Below are positions 49,356 to 60,197 of a DNA stretch of 64,000 nucleotides, in pieces (position 1 is the stretch's first letter; each line of letters opens with the position of its first letter). The DNA comes from Polytrichum commune (lineage: Eukaryota; Streptophyta; Polytrichopsida; Polytrichales; Polytrichaceae). Where the stretch lies: positions 37,763,081 through 37,827,080 of the forward strand of contig OX485809.1 in assembly GCA_950295325.1 (NCBI GenBank), read 5' to 3'. The notes below the pieces were generated by a model. That model had not been told where the DNA came from. It ran no database searches and saw nothing but the letters and a program-made list of their open reading frames with translations. The position numbers and the translations under genes were made by a program.

Positions 49356-50659
49356 TCATTCACTAGGAAGGTAAACTATCAACTCGTCTCTTTTGAAAAG
49401 TTGCACTAATGTTACTTGTCCTTAATGATAGAAGGCTCCTTGCATATCTCGACATTATGCAGGAAGTTCAACAATTCCTATAGTAGAGTTCATCCAATTT
49501 GAAACTATATGGCTTTGAGTGGGCCACTTCCATGTATCTGAATTTGCATTGCGGATGTAAAAGTGCATCTGCAAATGTAGATGCAGGATGAGTGGCCTTG
49601 CCCTTATGATTTTTAACCAAGAGATTCTAAAGGTAAAACAAGAGCTTGTCATAGACATGCCACATGAAACCCATCAAGGTGTCACTCAAACATCGTAAAT
49701 CAAGTAACTCTCATCTTGAAAGTCCTATGGTGTCACAAGCTTGTTGGGAGGTTTCAACTTGTAAACAACGAACTTGAGACCACATGTGTTGACAATAAAA
49801 TTGGATTTTTTTATTTATTTTTAAATTTTTTGGTAAGGGATGGTATAAGAACCGTGATAGTGTCGGATGCATTTTCAAATGTGTGGTTAGTGCAATAGAT
49901 GGGGCGTCTATCATCACCTACCAACTAACCGAACCTTTTCCTATATTCCTTGACTAGTTTATGTCCACAATCATTGGTGTATGAGGTCAATTCCCCTCTT
50001 GAACAAAACCGTTTACGGTATTTGTGTCACATGCGTAATAGTGCCACTTAGCCTATTTTGAGACGTATGCTAGGTAACAACTTCATCATTGGTGTACACC
50101 TCATGACACTTAGCATTATTTCAGTGCAACACATTGGGATATCTTGGCATGAGTATGAGTGTAGGGTTACGCAATGGTTTATAAACCTTGATTGAAAGTG
50201 TACACAAATGGCACTTGCCATTAGTATGTTCAAGAAGGTATCCCCCTTGCATACTAAAATGTAAAACCATCATCTCAAACATCTCAATGTGCTACAGTAA
50301 AATACCATAATGTCAATGAATTTTCAATTTTAAAAAGTTACTTATGTTGATGCACAATATCATAATGACAATTAGCGGATGTGACACTTGAAGACCTCTA
50401 AGCATCTAGTTTAAACCTTTCATAAATAATGTATGTGCCACTAAAGACCAAAACATGGTTTACAACTACACCTGCATAAATGAAAGTAGAAAAAAAGTTG
50501 AAGCCATGGGTCGAATGTGGGGTTGAACCACACCCACAACCACTCCAAGAGTTGTGTTTAAACTCCTTTTGAAGCGTGACTGTACACAGGAAAAGTTGAA
50601 AGGCTCGTGGTGTTGGCAGTCGAACTCGAAAGTTAGGTCTTGAAAAGTGCCTTGCTTTG
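49356..50659. other. no feature recognised
   Basis: Non-coding; frames below 90 codons, no motifs. ATGCAGATGCAG/TGCATCTGCAAATGTAGATG words recur between 49010 and 49590. Confidence 0.4.
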
Positions 50660-50838
50660 GTCAAAGATGACCCTAACCTACCGAATGAGAGTGGAGAGGT
50701 AACTAAGTGAAGTAGTTGGCCATTCGTTTCCGGTCGTGAAATCTTCTCTATACTTGATGGAAAACTAGGCAGGTAGCCATGTGCCTCTTGTGTTCTAAAA
50801 GGACAAAAACAAAAAAAAAAAAAACAAACAAAAAAAAA
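50660..50838 (+). mobile_element. tRNA-related SINE, copy 2
   Basis: GTCAAAGATGACCCTAACCT, then AGTGGAGAGGTAACTAAGTG, TCGTGAAATCTTCTCTATAC and TTGATGGAAAACTAGGCAGG follow the order of the copy at 8052-8241 and end in a long A-rich tail. The B box is degraded (CATTCGTTTCC). No clear target duplication remains, so this is an older insertion. Confidence 0.78.
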
Positions 50839-50940
50839 TTGTCTTCGTTTTTAACATTTGTGAATCATGGAGGGTGAAAATTCCCAAGCCCATGGACTCC
50901 CTAATACCCTTGGGTTATAATCAAATGCAAATAAGTACAC

Positions 50941-51708
50941 TAAATTATGTATCTATTATCACTTACTATTTGGAATCATGCAATGCTATATCTATTTACT
51001 ACATATCTCATTTTTTGTTAACAAAGCCCGAACTGGCTATTGGATATTATAGAACATTAACATCTTTACTTGGTAAAAAATTACATTATAGTAAAAATAA
51101 TTAGAATATCCATTGCAGGGATGTGCAAATGGATGTGATGTCGTCCATGGTCATCACATCATGTCACAAATGATGTGATGCATGTTGACGTGGTACTTTT
51201 TTTTATCGGAGCAATGTTTTGTAAAAAAATACTTTCTTGGTTGATTGCTCTAGTTGACATCTAGTAGTCGACTAGCAGTTGATTTCTTTTTAAATATTTT
51301 ACAAATTCAAAAAATATTATGGAACATGAAATCTTATTGGGATGCAAGATCTAAAAATTCTTTTTTTGGATTTCTAAAAAGGCAATCCTAGAATTTGACT
51401 ACTAGTATGAGTCGACTAGCCAACCGACTACTTTTGGTCAACTGCAATAGTCAGTTTGGACCGTTAGATCTTGTATTTAATAAGACCTCACGGTCTAAAT
51501 AATATTTTTTCTTTCTTTTGTACTTTACTAGACCATTGACCCAATGGTTGATTGTGCCAAGGATAAACTGTCGGACTTACTCCTCCCCCTGCCAACGTGA
51601 TGTTTTTGGGTTTGATGTCACGTCTCTATCACATGATGTGACATAACGAACACTGACTTGAAATCCATATAGCATTGTCTAACACCAAATAGTAAACGAC
51701 ACTAAATA
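50941..51708. mobile_element. M1 MITE copy E, split by a 0.55-kb insertion
   Basis: The left arm (TATTATCACTTACTATTTGG then AATCATGCAATGCTATAT) and the right arm (ATATAGCATTGTCTAACACC then AAATAGTAAACGACACTAAA) belong to one M1 element but stand about 550 bp too far apart. The extra DNA, about 51114-51662, begins TGCAGGGATGTGCAAATGG and is bordered by ATATCCAT and AAATCCAT (7 of 8 bases equal). A CAGGGATG start with an 8-bp duplication suits a hAT element, but its right end is not a matching TIR. Confidence 0.55.
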
Positions 51709-52679
51709 CACTATTTAGAATATTGAGTTGCGACACTAAATAGTTGAGAATGCCACCGTAATATTGATTGGGTGAAGAATAATGTATTGGCTAGGAGGAA
51801 GGCGGGGGGAGTTTTCCTATCACTCTTGTGTGAGGGGTACAAATGGCAAGTCTTCAGTAAGGTAAAAAGGGAATGTAGCACATGTGGTGAGTTGTGGGTT
51901 ACCACTTATTTGGGAAGGCGGCGCGACAAAAGGTTGGGTGGCTTTAAGTAATTCATTGAGGGTGTGTGCGTGGAGGGCAACTAAAACATGAGCAATGAGT
52001 AGTGAGCAATGAGCGGTGAACAATAACATATGAGTGGAGACTGGTATCTCGTGAGCAATGAGTGCCAACATGTGAGCGGTGAGCTCAAAATGTTGAAATC
52101 ATAGGGTTTATAATGTAAATTGTACACTTGGTTTGATAATTGTATGAAAAGATGTGGATATTAAGTTTCCAATTTACACATAAAATAGTGCCTATGACCA
52201 TGCACTATAGTAAATGTCATGAAATCATAAGCATTTTATACAATTTCCAAATTGATTATTGGTTGTAATCACCATTGAATACAAACATTTAATGTCATTT
52301 ACTATAAATAAAAAACCTTGGGTGATTATTGAACACAAACCATGTGATTTAGAATATAAAGTGCAATTCACTCCTTCAAAAAAAAATTTGAAAAACAGAG
52401 TAGAAGTACTATAATCACGTCAAAACTCCAAGCAATAGACATTTCCTAGTGCATATAAAACTAACAACATGCTACCAGTTAAGAGAACAAAATATTGAAC
52501 CAAAAAGGGACTCACTAGATATTAGAACCAAACCATAAAATCACTCACAATTAACCATAAAAGTGGCTAACATTACATTGGAAACTTCATATCACAAAAC
52601 AAAAACCTTTCATGGCACAACGTTTTGGTAGGCTTAAGCACAATGACAATCAAACTTTTCTGACAATAAATTGAGCAAC
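51709..52679. other. no feature recognised
   Basis: Non-coding. GAGCAATGAGCGGTGAACAA-type words repeat at 51985-52085 as a short degenerate tandem of about 20-30 bp. Confidence 0.4.
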
Positions 52680-53215
52680 ACAAACTCCATCCTGAATCAA
52701 GCTCCAATTTTTTGGATACACAAGAGTTAGTTCCACATTTATTTCTTTATGAAATTCTTCAAAAATGACTTTCACAATGTTTCTTGAGGTTTTCCCAGGG
52801 CTCTAGAAAGTTCCCAAAAATTTGATTTTGTTGTTTTGGATCTGCAACTATAATGATGGCACACAAGGATCGGCTGCAAATTTTTATATTGAATTTTTGA
52901 ATTTTTCAGAAAGGAATCACATAATACTTCCCAAGGTCTTTCTAGGGCTTTCAAAGAGTGCCCAAAACATTGAAAAGTGTCATCTTGGATCCTAATTTTT
53001 TTAATATTTTGGACGCATAAGAGTTGGTTCCAAATTTTATGTATTTATTTGAATTCTTCAAAGACGATTTTTGCAACGCTTCCTAGAATTTTCCTAGGGC
53101 TATTGAAAAGTGCCCAAAATTTTGGAAATTGTTGTGTCGGAGTCCAAATTTTGGATGCATTTTTTAGTTCTTTAAAAAATGGCTCTCACAATGTTTCCCA
53201 AGGTTTTCTTAGAAT
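52680..53215. repeat. degenerate tandem repeat, about 150-bp period, four copies
   Basis: The block CAATGTTTCTTGAGGTTTTC, CCAGGGCT, AGAAAGTTCCCAAAAATTTG and TTGTTTTGGATC recurs near 52775, 52930, 53075 and 53195. GGATACACAAGAGTTAGTTC (52715) recurs as GGACGCATAAGAGTTGGTTC (53010). Copies are well diverged. Confidence 0.7.
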
Positions 53216-53794
53216 CTAGCATATGAGTGGTGACATGTGAGTAGTGAGGGACAAAATTATTGGAAGTCAATAGGACTAGAGATGAGATTGTATAAGCATA
53301 TACACATTCACCAAGGCATATGGACAATGCTTGTAGTGAGATAGTCTCCTTGCTTTGCCTTTTATTGCTTTTCTTCTTATCCTTAGTTCATACAAACAAT
53401 ATGGGATAACTCTTATCCCTCTCAGACCATCATTGTGGCCTTATTCTAACCTTATCATTTCTCATGCCTCTTCCATTACATTCTTATTAACTACAAGTAA
53501 TCTAATGCTCTACCTTCTACACCTTCTAGTATAACATTATTATAACTACGAGCAATCTAATGCTCCACCTTCAACAAACCCTTGTGTCAGCATCGTGATT
53601 ATCAATTTTCAAAGTAGAGTAAGGTATTTCATTAGGCCAAACGTTTTTTGCTTGCATATTATTATGACCAAAGTTGGCATTCCCTTTGCCAAATTATCAT
53701 GAGTATAGGATACTAGTAAGTGTATTTCCATACATTTCTTACTCCCTCTCTGCTCATTTGTTACCACTCAATGCTTCTTGTTCACTATTCACAT

Positions 53795-54370
53795 GATCGC
53801 CCAGGGGGGGTGGACTCTTCATACCACATACAAACTAGGATACGCGTAAGCAAGGGGATTATTTAAGGCACTAATGTACATAATATATATAAGGGAGAGG
53901 TATTAATTTTCTTTAGTGCATACATTTGGAAAGGTTATTTATTTATCTGAAGTAGAGGTAGATGCACAAAAGGGGGCTCTAAGATTTAGGATTTTTTTTT
54001 GACAATAGATGCATTAGTTTCATCCAATTCATGTTGTCATTCATTGTTATCATGTGGTCATAATCCTTAATGACTGTCATGTATGTTCTAATTAGGGTTT
54101 GCATTTGGGTTCTAGGTTCTACAAACTAAAGGTTCTCAGAGTGCTCATGGCTTCCTTGAGTTTTGCTCTTCAGCTTGAAGTTAAGTTATTATGCTCTTGT
54201 CTTTGTTTAATTGATACAATCATTGAGTTACATGCTAATAGATCAATAGACCTTTCCACTAACATGTGAAAAAGGATTCCATGAGCAATAAAGGCTATAT
54301 AATTCATTATATAGCTTTTGTATATGTAGTGGAAGCATTTATCACATTAAATTGAAAATCTTAACATAAA
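53795..54370 (-). repeat. dispersed repeat family R1, copy c
   Basis: Inverted relative to the 20470-21205 copy. On the plus strand it starts after a G-run with GTGGACTCTTCATACCACAT and passes through GAAGTAGAGGTAGATGCACA and TGGAAGCATTTATCACATTA, to ACATAAATACATGAGCCC. These are the reverse complements of the marker words of copy a, in reversed order. Confidence 0.65.
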
Positions 54371-55328
54371 TACATGAGCCCATTTCCTAGCATGTTGTTA
54401 ATATGTATACACTTGTTTTTGTCTATATACTTCTTGTATATAGGAGTTAAATTTCATAGTGTCCCATGCACATCATTTAGATTTCCAATGAAGAGTCCGC
54501 CCCTAGACATGATAGCAATCCGTTGTGTGTGCGCAAGAGTGATGTTTGTGTGTGTCAGAGTCTCCGAAGATGATGGCCATGCAGGCCCAGGGTTTGACAC
54601 AAGTGCCAGGTCCTCAGCTATTTAGGCCTCCCATGTATTTTTATTTTGCATGAAGTAAAGTTTATGCTTTTGGAAGTATGTGTGTGTGTGTGAGTTGTTT
54701 TTTTCAATTTTTTTTCGGTAATCACTATATTCGTTAATTGGAGACTTTTTCATGATTTGGAAATTATTTAAGAACGTGGTTTTCAAATAAAGAACAAGAA
54801 AAACACAAAAAAATACTCAATGTGACTTAACAAAGTGATTTGCATGGGCGGCACTAACCAACTTGGCACAAATACATGTCATCACAATAAGAAATTACAT
54901 TAGATATTAAACCATTTGCATTTCTTTTGAGACTTTCCAAAGTCTCTAATTAACTTGTAAAGATAATGATGGTATTGTTTGTGTGGGGCTTGTTGTAAAT
55001 TACTTGATAGTCCAATAAGAGGATCCAACTAACAAATTAATGTGACCATATGAGGGTTTGGTAAACTACAAGAATATGCATCCTAGGCAATTGACTAGAG
55101 AGATGTTCCACGTCGTCGGAAACTACTCAAATCTGCCACAGTGATGGATTTGCATTATTCTTTCACCGATGTAGGAAAAATGTCTACGGCACATATGGTA
55201 GTATTGTTAGTTGTGTGGAAGTGGGAAAGTTGTGAAAACTTTTCACTAAGGTAGAAGCCATTCATAGTCACTTTGAGCACTACGATCTCTTACCTAATGC
55301 ATACAAATTACCTAATATTTGATTTGGA
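54371..55328. other. no feature recognised
   Basis: Non-coding; a TGTGTGTGTG run lies at 54679-54692. Nothing with family resemblance. Confidence 0.4.
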
Positions 55329-55787
55329 TTAGCAATTTACATTAAGAAGCACAATGTCATTAAGATAACATGAATAAGAGCATACACGAGTTTTACACAA
55401 ACGTTCATTTGTTCTCGGTCTAACCAATGGATCAATGGGGTCTTCCTCCGGTATGGGACCATTGTCATCCCCTCGCCGTGCCATGTCGACCGATGGATCT
55501 TCTCTTATGTCCCTATCAATGTGTATCGGAATCTCTTCCCTAGATGTATAAGTATCCGATGATATCTCACCACTCAACTTAGAGGGAGTTGCCTTCTTCT
55601 CAACTCTATGCTCCACTTCTAATGTCTCTAGCAATGGACTAAAACTAGGCTCAACATTTAAAAAACTTTCTAATCTAACATCAACTTGTTCTACAACATC
55701 ACTAATCCTAGATGATCTCCTCTTACGTATAGATCTTTCTAATCCTAATGTCAAGCTTGGTTTTTTTAATCGAATCTTACCTTGCAT
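55329..55787 (-). CDS. hypothetical 152-residue protein, possible retroelement Gag N-terminus
   Basis: An open minus frame starting at ATG 55787. It is hydrophilic and charged: basic start (RLKKPSLTLGLERSIRKRRS), acidic middle, then DMARRGDDNGPIPEEDPIDP and LVRPRTNERL. No domain I can name. The run MARRGDD...PIDPLVRPR recalls the linker ahead of the capsid-like part in some plant gypsy Gags. A TATA box 2.1 kb upstream and a long leader with a minisatellite would fit a retroelement 5' end. CAAGGTAAGA after the ATG could be a splice donor, so it may not be one exon. Function unknown. Confidence 0.3.
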   Translation of the reverse strand: MQGKIRLKKPSLTLGLERSIRKRRSSRISDVVEQVDVRLESFLNVEPSFSPLLETLEVEHRVEKKATPSKLSGEISSDTYTSREEIPIHIDRDIREDPSVDMARRGDDNGPIPEEDPIDPLVRPRTNERLCKTRVCSYSCYLNDIVLLNVNC

Positions 55788-57063
55788 TCCCCAAATAATC
55801 GATCAATCATCACTTGACCAATTATGTTCTTCACTACCTTCACTCATTAATATTATCACTTCTCTTGGTGTGAATTAAAAATTGAGGAGGTGAAGAAAAG
55901 AACCTACAAGCCCACTTAAATGAACAATCCCAAACATGGGATATGCATGTTCATGTTAATTTTTGGTCAGGCTAGAGCATCACCTCTAAAACCTTCTCTC
56001 CAACTGACACTCACCACAATACCGAGAGTGACGGGCTGACCTTCGTCATCCACCGCATCAAAGACTGAGGCATCACCCTCTTATCTCCAATACAATGCTA
56101 TGACTAGGGAATTACCCTCTACAACGGATAACAACAACAACAAGTACTAAAATCATTCCTTAATTAATTAACAATTCACTTTGAAAAAGTCGTCGTACCT
56201 TAAGCATTCGCATCCCACTACAAGTTAGCACTCCCCTCGACCGTGACTCAATGTGATAATAAGAAAAAAAATTCTAAACTAACAATCTAATCTAAAACAT
56301 CAAATGTCAAATCCCCAAGACTTGGAGACTTACCCCGAGGTGAGTGTCAAAATCTAATCTTCCTAAGATTAATTACTCCTCTAATGTCTTAGTGAACTAA
56401 TGATCATAGATTATTTTTATGTTTTTAGCAAATCTCCAAAAATGTTAAGGACATACCTTAGCTGCGCTCCCTCCTCAAAACAAAATACATAAATGAAATA
56501 TGCAATCCATTCCAAGGAAACAAAGAAAATGAAATAAACTAGTAAATAACAAAAATCAACAAGTCTAAGTAAGACACTTACCATGAGCTACGCGCTCATT
56601 CCCTTCCCCTACGATGTCGCCTCCAAGTCTTCCCTAATCGCCTCCAAATCTTCTTTAATCCCGCTTCACTCCCAGCAGACGCACCATTTATGTGAGGCCA
56701 AACCGCCCACCCTTAAGCGTCCTAGTCCGGGTGAGGGCATGGATATCACATTCATGTTCACATAACTCCCTCTTACCAACTTCGTAAAAATCCACTTCTT
56801 TTCCCATCAACTCTTGCACACCAATTTATTCCATAATAAGAGTACAAGCATTGAAAAATGCTCTTCTTTATTTATCCCCTCCTCCCTACACTAATTCACA
56901 CTCCAACCCTCAACTCATTACCAAAATCTCATCCCCCTAGTCCATCCTCTAATTCATGTGAAACTAAATCCCCTAATACCCTTAGCCATTACCCGGCTTA
57001 TACCCGGTCTTCTAGCTATTCCGATAACCGTGTCTTCGACCAAGCTTCGGCCACAGCCAGTAG
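55788..57063. other. leader-like non-coding stretch
   Basis: Pyrimidine-rich on the plus strand, with scattered CCTCC and CTAATC words. Frames at 56583-56765 and 56858-57127 are short and Pro/Ser/Thr-rich. It may be the transcribed leader of the minus-strand unit ending at 55329; otherwise nothing. Confidence 0.35.
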
Positions 57064-57440
57064 CCCTTCAAATTCTGTAGCAGTTCGGCCAAGCTCGGCC
57101 ACACCAGTAACCCCTCAAATTCTGTAGCAGTTCGGCCAGCTTCGGCCACACTAGTAGCTCTTCAAATTCTGTAGTAGTTCGGCCAAACTCGGCCACAACC
57201 AGCAACTCTTCAAATTATGTAGCAGTTGGCCAGCTTCGGCCACACCATTAGCTCTTCAAATTTTGTAGTAGTTCGGCCAGCTTCGGCCACACCAATAGCT
57301 CTTCAAATTCTATAGCAGTTCGGCCAAGCTCGGCCACAGCCAACAGCTCTTCAAATTCTGTAGCAGTTGGCCAGCTTCGGCCACACCAGTAGCCCTTCAA
57401 ATTCTGTAGCAGTTCGGCCAAGCTCGGCCACAACTAGCAG
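57064..57440. repeat. minisatellite with 47-bp unit, eight copies
   Basis: Units of CTTCAAATTCTGTAGCAGTT, CGGCCAAGCTCGGCCACACC and AGTAGCC start their CAGTTCGGCC block at 57081, 57128, 57175, 57223, 57269, 57316, 57364 and 57410, a period of 46-48. CGGCCAGCTTCGGCC and CGGCCAAGCTCGGCC versions alternate. The frames it opens (TEFEELLAVAELGRT) are by-products. Confidence 0.92.
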
Positions 57441-58259
57441 CTAATTAAGCCCCGGCCTTAAAACTAAGTCCCCTAACTAATTCCCTACCTAATCCCACTA
57501 ATTTCATTAAGTTCCCTAACTAATTTCCCTACCTAATTCCACTAATTCCCCTAAGTCCCCTCCTAAGTCCCACATTCTTCCAAGCTCTAAAAGCTCAAAA
57601 TCCTAGAGAGAGAGAGAGAGAAGGAAGAGAGGAAGGAAGAAGAGGAGAGGGCACCCAAGACCACAAACCCCTTAACCTTCTCCTACTTAGTAGGACCTTA
57701 TCCTATCCACTAAACCCTCACCCCCTAAACCAACAAGAACATGTTCTAAATCAACCATTTAAATCCAAGGCCCTTCCCCTTGCTTCATCAAACACTACTC
57801 ACTTAACCAAAACACTCCCTAATGCCACTAAGCTTCTAATTAACCACACGAAATAGGCTTAAGGCCTAAAACAATAAATCCACACCAAGCCTCACTCTTT
57901 TTATACTTTTGATTGTTTCAATAACAACTTCAAATGCAATTTTAAGTAAATTCTAAGCATAAAACAAATATGAGCAACCATTTTGGGCTCATACGAGGTG
58001 AGGAAGATGATAATTCTAATCGACAAGGAGCTCCTAAGCCCATGATTATAGTTCTTATTGCCTGACTTCGTTCATAGTTCACTACTTTCATCCATTGAAG
58101 TACAATTTCTATCTGCATATCTCTAAAATGTTCACAGTGAAAATATTAACCTAAAATTTTGGCTCACAATAGCATTACTCTTTGTTTTTAAAACAAAATC
58201 CTAGAAGAGGCATATCATTTAAGAACAAAAATACTATTTCTCTAGGTTCTAAGAAGAAT
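57441..58259. other. non-coding; short tandem words and GA tract
   Basis: CCCTAACTAATTCCC and CTAATTCCACTAATTCC words repeat at 57470-57560. An AGAGAGAG tract lies at 57605-57625. No coding region. Confidence 0.45.
57899..57905 (-). promoter_or_regulatory. TATA box candidate, minus strand
   Basis: On the minus strand the sequence reads CAAAAGTATAAAAAGAGTGA, a good plant TATA box in a promoter-like setting. Downstream (towards lower coordinates) come a purine-rich leader, the 47-bp minisatellite and the 55329-55787 frame. It could be the promoter of a retroelement LTR. Confidence 0.3.
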
Positions 58260-58545
58260 CCCCATGGTCGTCATTGAGCATTGTTATCATATCACAACAA
58301 TTGATGACATGTGAATTGGATGGAACTAACACATTTGTTGTCAAGTTTTATCTCTAAACCTGAGGTCCCCCCTTTTTGCTACATCTACCTTTACTTTAGA
58401 TTTCTCAATAGCCTTTTTGCATGTACACACTAGAGGAAAACAATTCCTCTCCCATGAATGCTAATGCCTCAAATAATTCTCCTTGCTTATATGCTCACGT
58501 TGGTTCATATGTGGCATGAAAGTCCACCCCCCAAACATGGAACCA
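58260..58545 (+). repeat. dispersed repeat family R1, copy b (partial)
   Basis: Carries GTGAATTGGATGGAACTAAC, CTACATCTACCTTTACTTTA, AATAGCCTTTTTGCATGTAC and TTCATATGTGGCATGAAAGT, ending in a C-run, in the same order as 20960-21205. The left 450 bp of copy a are absent. Confidence 0.65.
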
Positions 58546-58589
58546 AGGTGGCAACATGCCATGAGCATATTTATATTTGTATTAACCAA

Positions 58590-58690
58590 CGTCGGGCACT
58601 CTAATGTGAATTTGAGCCCGTCGGCCCTACCCTGCTCAAGAATCCACTTGGGTGCAAGGTAGGCTCTTGCCTTGCTACCTATGTACCTAC
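58590..58690. repeat. dispersed repeat R2, copy 2
   Basis: AACGTCGGGCACTCTAATGT, GAATTTGAGCCCGTCGGCCC and TACCCTGCTCAAGAATCCAC match 23090-23190 in the same orientation. A weaker match (ATATCGGCGTGAATATGAGC, CCGTTGGTC) lies at 63818-63850. Confidence 0.55.
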
Positions 58691-58810
58691 CTAGTTTTTT
58701 CCTCTGTCAAGTACAAAGAAGATTTCACAGCAGGAATCGAACGGCCAACCACTCCGTTCGAAGATGGGTACCTCTGCACTATCACCCAATGGTTCAGCGT
58801 CAGTTTGGAC
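58655..58810 (-). mobile_element. tRNA-related SINE, copy 3
   Basis: On the minus strand: GTCCAAACTGACGCTGAACC, GATAGTGCAGAGGTACCCAT, GGTTGGCCGTTCGATTCC and TGCTGTGAAATCTTCTTTGT, then ACTTGACAGAGGAAAAAACT. GTTCGATTCC is a better B box than in copy 1. The 3' tail is GGAAAAAACTAGGTAGGTA rather than pure A, and no target duplication is clear. Confidence 0.7.
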
Positions 58811-59404
58811 CATAGCATGAGCAATAGGATAAAGTAGGACAATTTAATATTATATAAAAACACCAATCCCTTTTTATTCTTCTTCTTCTTCTCCTCCTCC
58901 TCCTCCTCAATGCGCTCCATAAATGCATTGTCACAAAGGCACTGTCACAGGTCATGAAGTGCTCACGAACAAGGACATGTGCATACACGCATACGTCATG
59001 TACACGTGGACATTGGAAGCATATGGACATGTGTAATTCATATGGATGGGTGCAACAACATGGGGTCCAAGCTAGTGCGAGACACCATTATTAGAAGAGA
59101 GTGCAAGCCAATATGGAAGGGAAAGGGAAGGGTGGGGTAAGCCAGTAACAACAACAAGTCACAGAGCGGCAACCTCCCAAAGCGTGGTCTATTACTGGTA
59201 GCCAGGTGAGCCACATCAGCAGGCAGGCCCATTAGTCCCTTTTAAGGGGGCTCTCCTTTGGCTCGCTTTTTGGCTGCGGCCCACGCAGGGCTCACCTGGC
59301 AGCTTGCTGCTGAACTCCCATATCCATCCTAGAGGCTGAGGACTGACGAGAGAACTCGTGGCTCACATTGCCCCGCCACACGCGTGCGTCTGTACCTCAC
59401 CTTC
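58811..59404. other. no gene; short CTT/CTC tract
   Basis: (TTC)n/(CTC)n at about 58876-58910 gives the Glu/Lys/Arg runs on the minus strand. A hydrophilic, GC-richer stretch follows to 59400 with no convincing coding frame. Confidence 0.4.
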
Positions 59405-59430
59405 CCCCCCCCGGCCCCCCCCCCCCCTCC
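59405..59430. repeat. C-run immediately left of the Crypton-like element
   Basis: An almost pure C tract interrupted by GG, ending one base before the left TIR. Such runs are prone to length errors in sequencing, so the exact left flank may be unreliable. Confidence 0.9.
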
Positions 59431-59431
59431 T

Positions 59432-59458
59432 CGTTAAAGGACCGTATGTCCAATTCGG
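59432..59458 (+). repeat. left terminal inverted repeat
   Basis: CGTTAAAGGACCGTATGTC followed by CAATTCGG. It differs from the right repeat (reverse-complemented) by one base, C against A at position 20. It contains the TTAA at 59434-59437 and one recombinase-arm-like GACCGTATGTC, without the opposing arm seen at the right end. Confidence 0.9.
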
Positions 59459-59484
59459 CCAATTTTTGAGCCCTTTTTTTGGGT

Positions 59485-59590
59485 AGAATCGGCAGCTGAG
59501 GTGGACTGCCGATTCTGCCAGTCATAATCGGCCAGGCCTGCCGATTCGGTGATCGTATTTTGTAAACCGTATTCCGTATATCGTATATAA
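59485..59590. repeat. left subterminal structures: hairpin and CCGTAT iterons
   Basis: AGAATCGGCAG (59485-59495) and CTGCCGATTCT (59506-59516) form a perfect 11-bp stem. AATCGGC/GCCGATT pair again around 59526-59546. ACCGTATTCCGTATATCG at 59566-59583 iterates the CCGTAT core of the TIR three times. These are plausible protein-binding or 3' processing sites of the element. Confidence 0.65.
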
Positions 59591-60039
59591 ATGCCATTTG
59601 AATTTGACGAGCTTCCCGCGCATGAGACAGTACTACGTACCCGATGGAAATGTACTGACTGTAGGCTTTTCCTTTGATTGTTGATATTAATTGTGGTTTC
59701 CTTATGACTAGTGTTCACTCAATTCTTGTTGTGTGTTACACTGATGGTGAAGAAATGTCCAGTATACTCAGAACTCACGTTTACACAACATCAAATATAA
59801 GTGAGTGATTAATAAACAGAGTGTACCGTCTTGCAAATCGGTTCTTGGCAGCAAAATTGGTTCATTCAACGTTCACTTAGTATCCATCTCGTGTCATCAA
59901 TCATCAATCAAAACCAAAACCTCTAACAATGAAAGCATCCACCATCCAATCATGCGATCACAATTACTGAACTCAAAGAGGCTTCTCAATCCACAATTAC
60001 TGAACTCAAGGCTGCATGTAAAAACCTCGGCTGCTTCGA

Positions 60040-60195
60040 ATCATTCACAGTTTGGAATCGTTCTTACTAAATCTATCACAGTTTTGAATCGTTCTCACTA
60101 AATCTATCAATGTTTTTTCACACAATCGATCTCACTTAGTTAATCACTGCTTCGAATCGATCTCACTAAATCTATCGATCACTGCTTCGAATCGT
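60040..60195. repeat. short tandem repeats downstream of the recombinase stop
   Basis: Words GAATCGTTCTCACTAAATCT and ATCACTGCTTCGAATCGATC recur about every 35-45 bases, four to five times, ending just before the stop codon at 60198. They would lie in the 3' untranslated region of the minus-strand transcript. Confidence 0.65.
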
Positions 60196-60197
60196 TA

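Noticed and set aside
57064-57440. CRISPR-like array because of regular 47-bp spacing
   Set aside because: The whole unit including the supposed spacers is repeated; no cas genes; eukaryotic context. It is a minisatellite.
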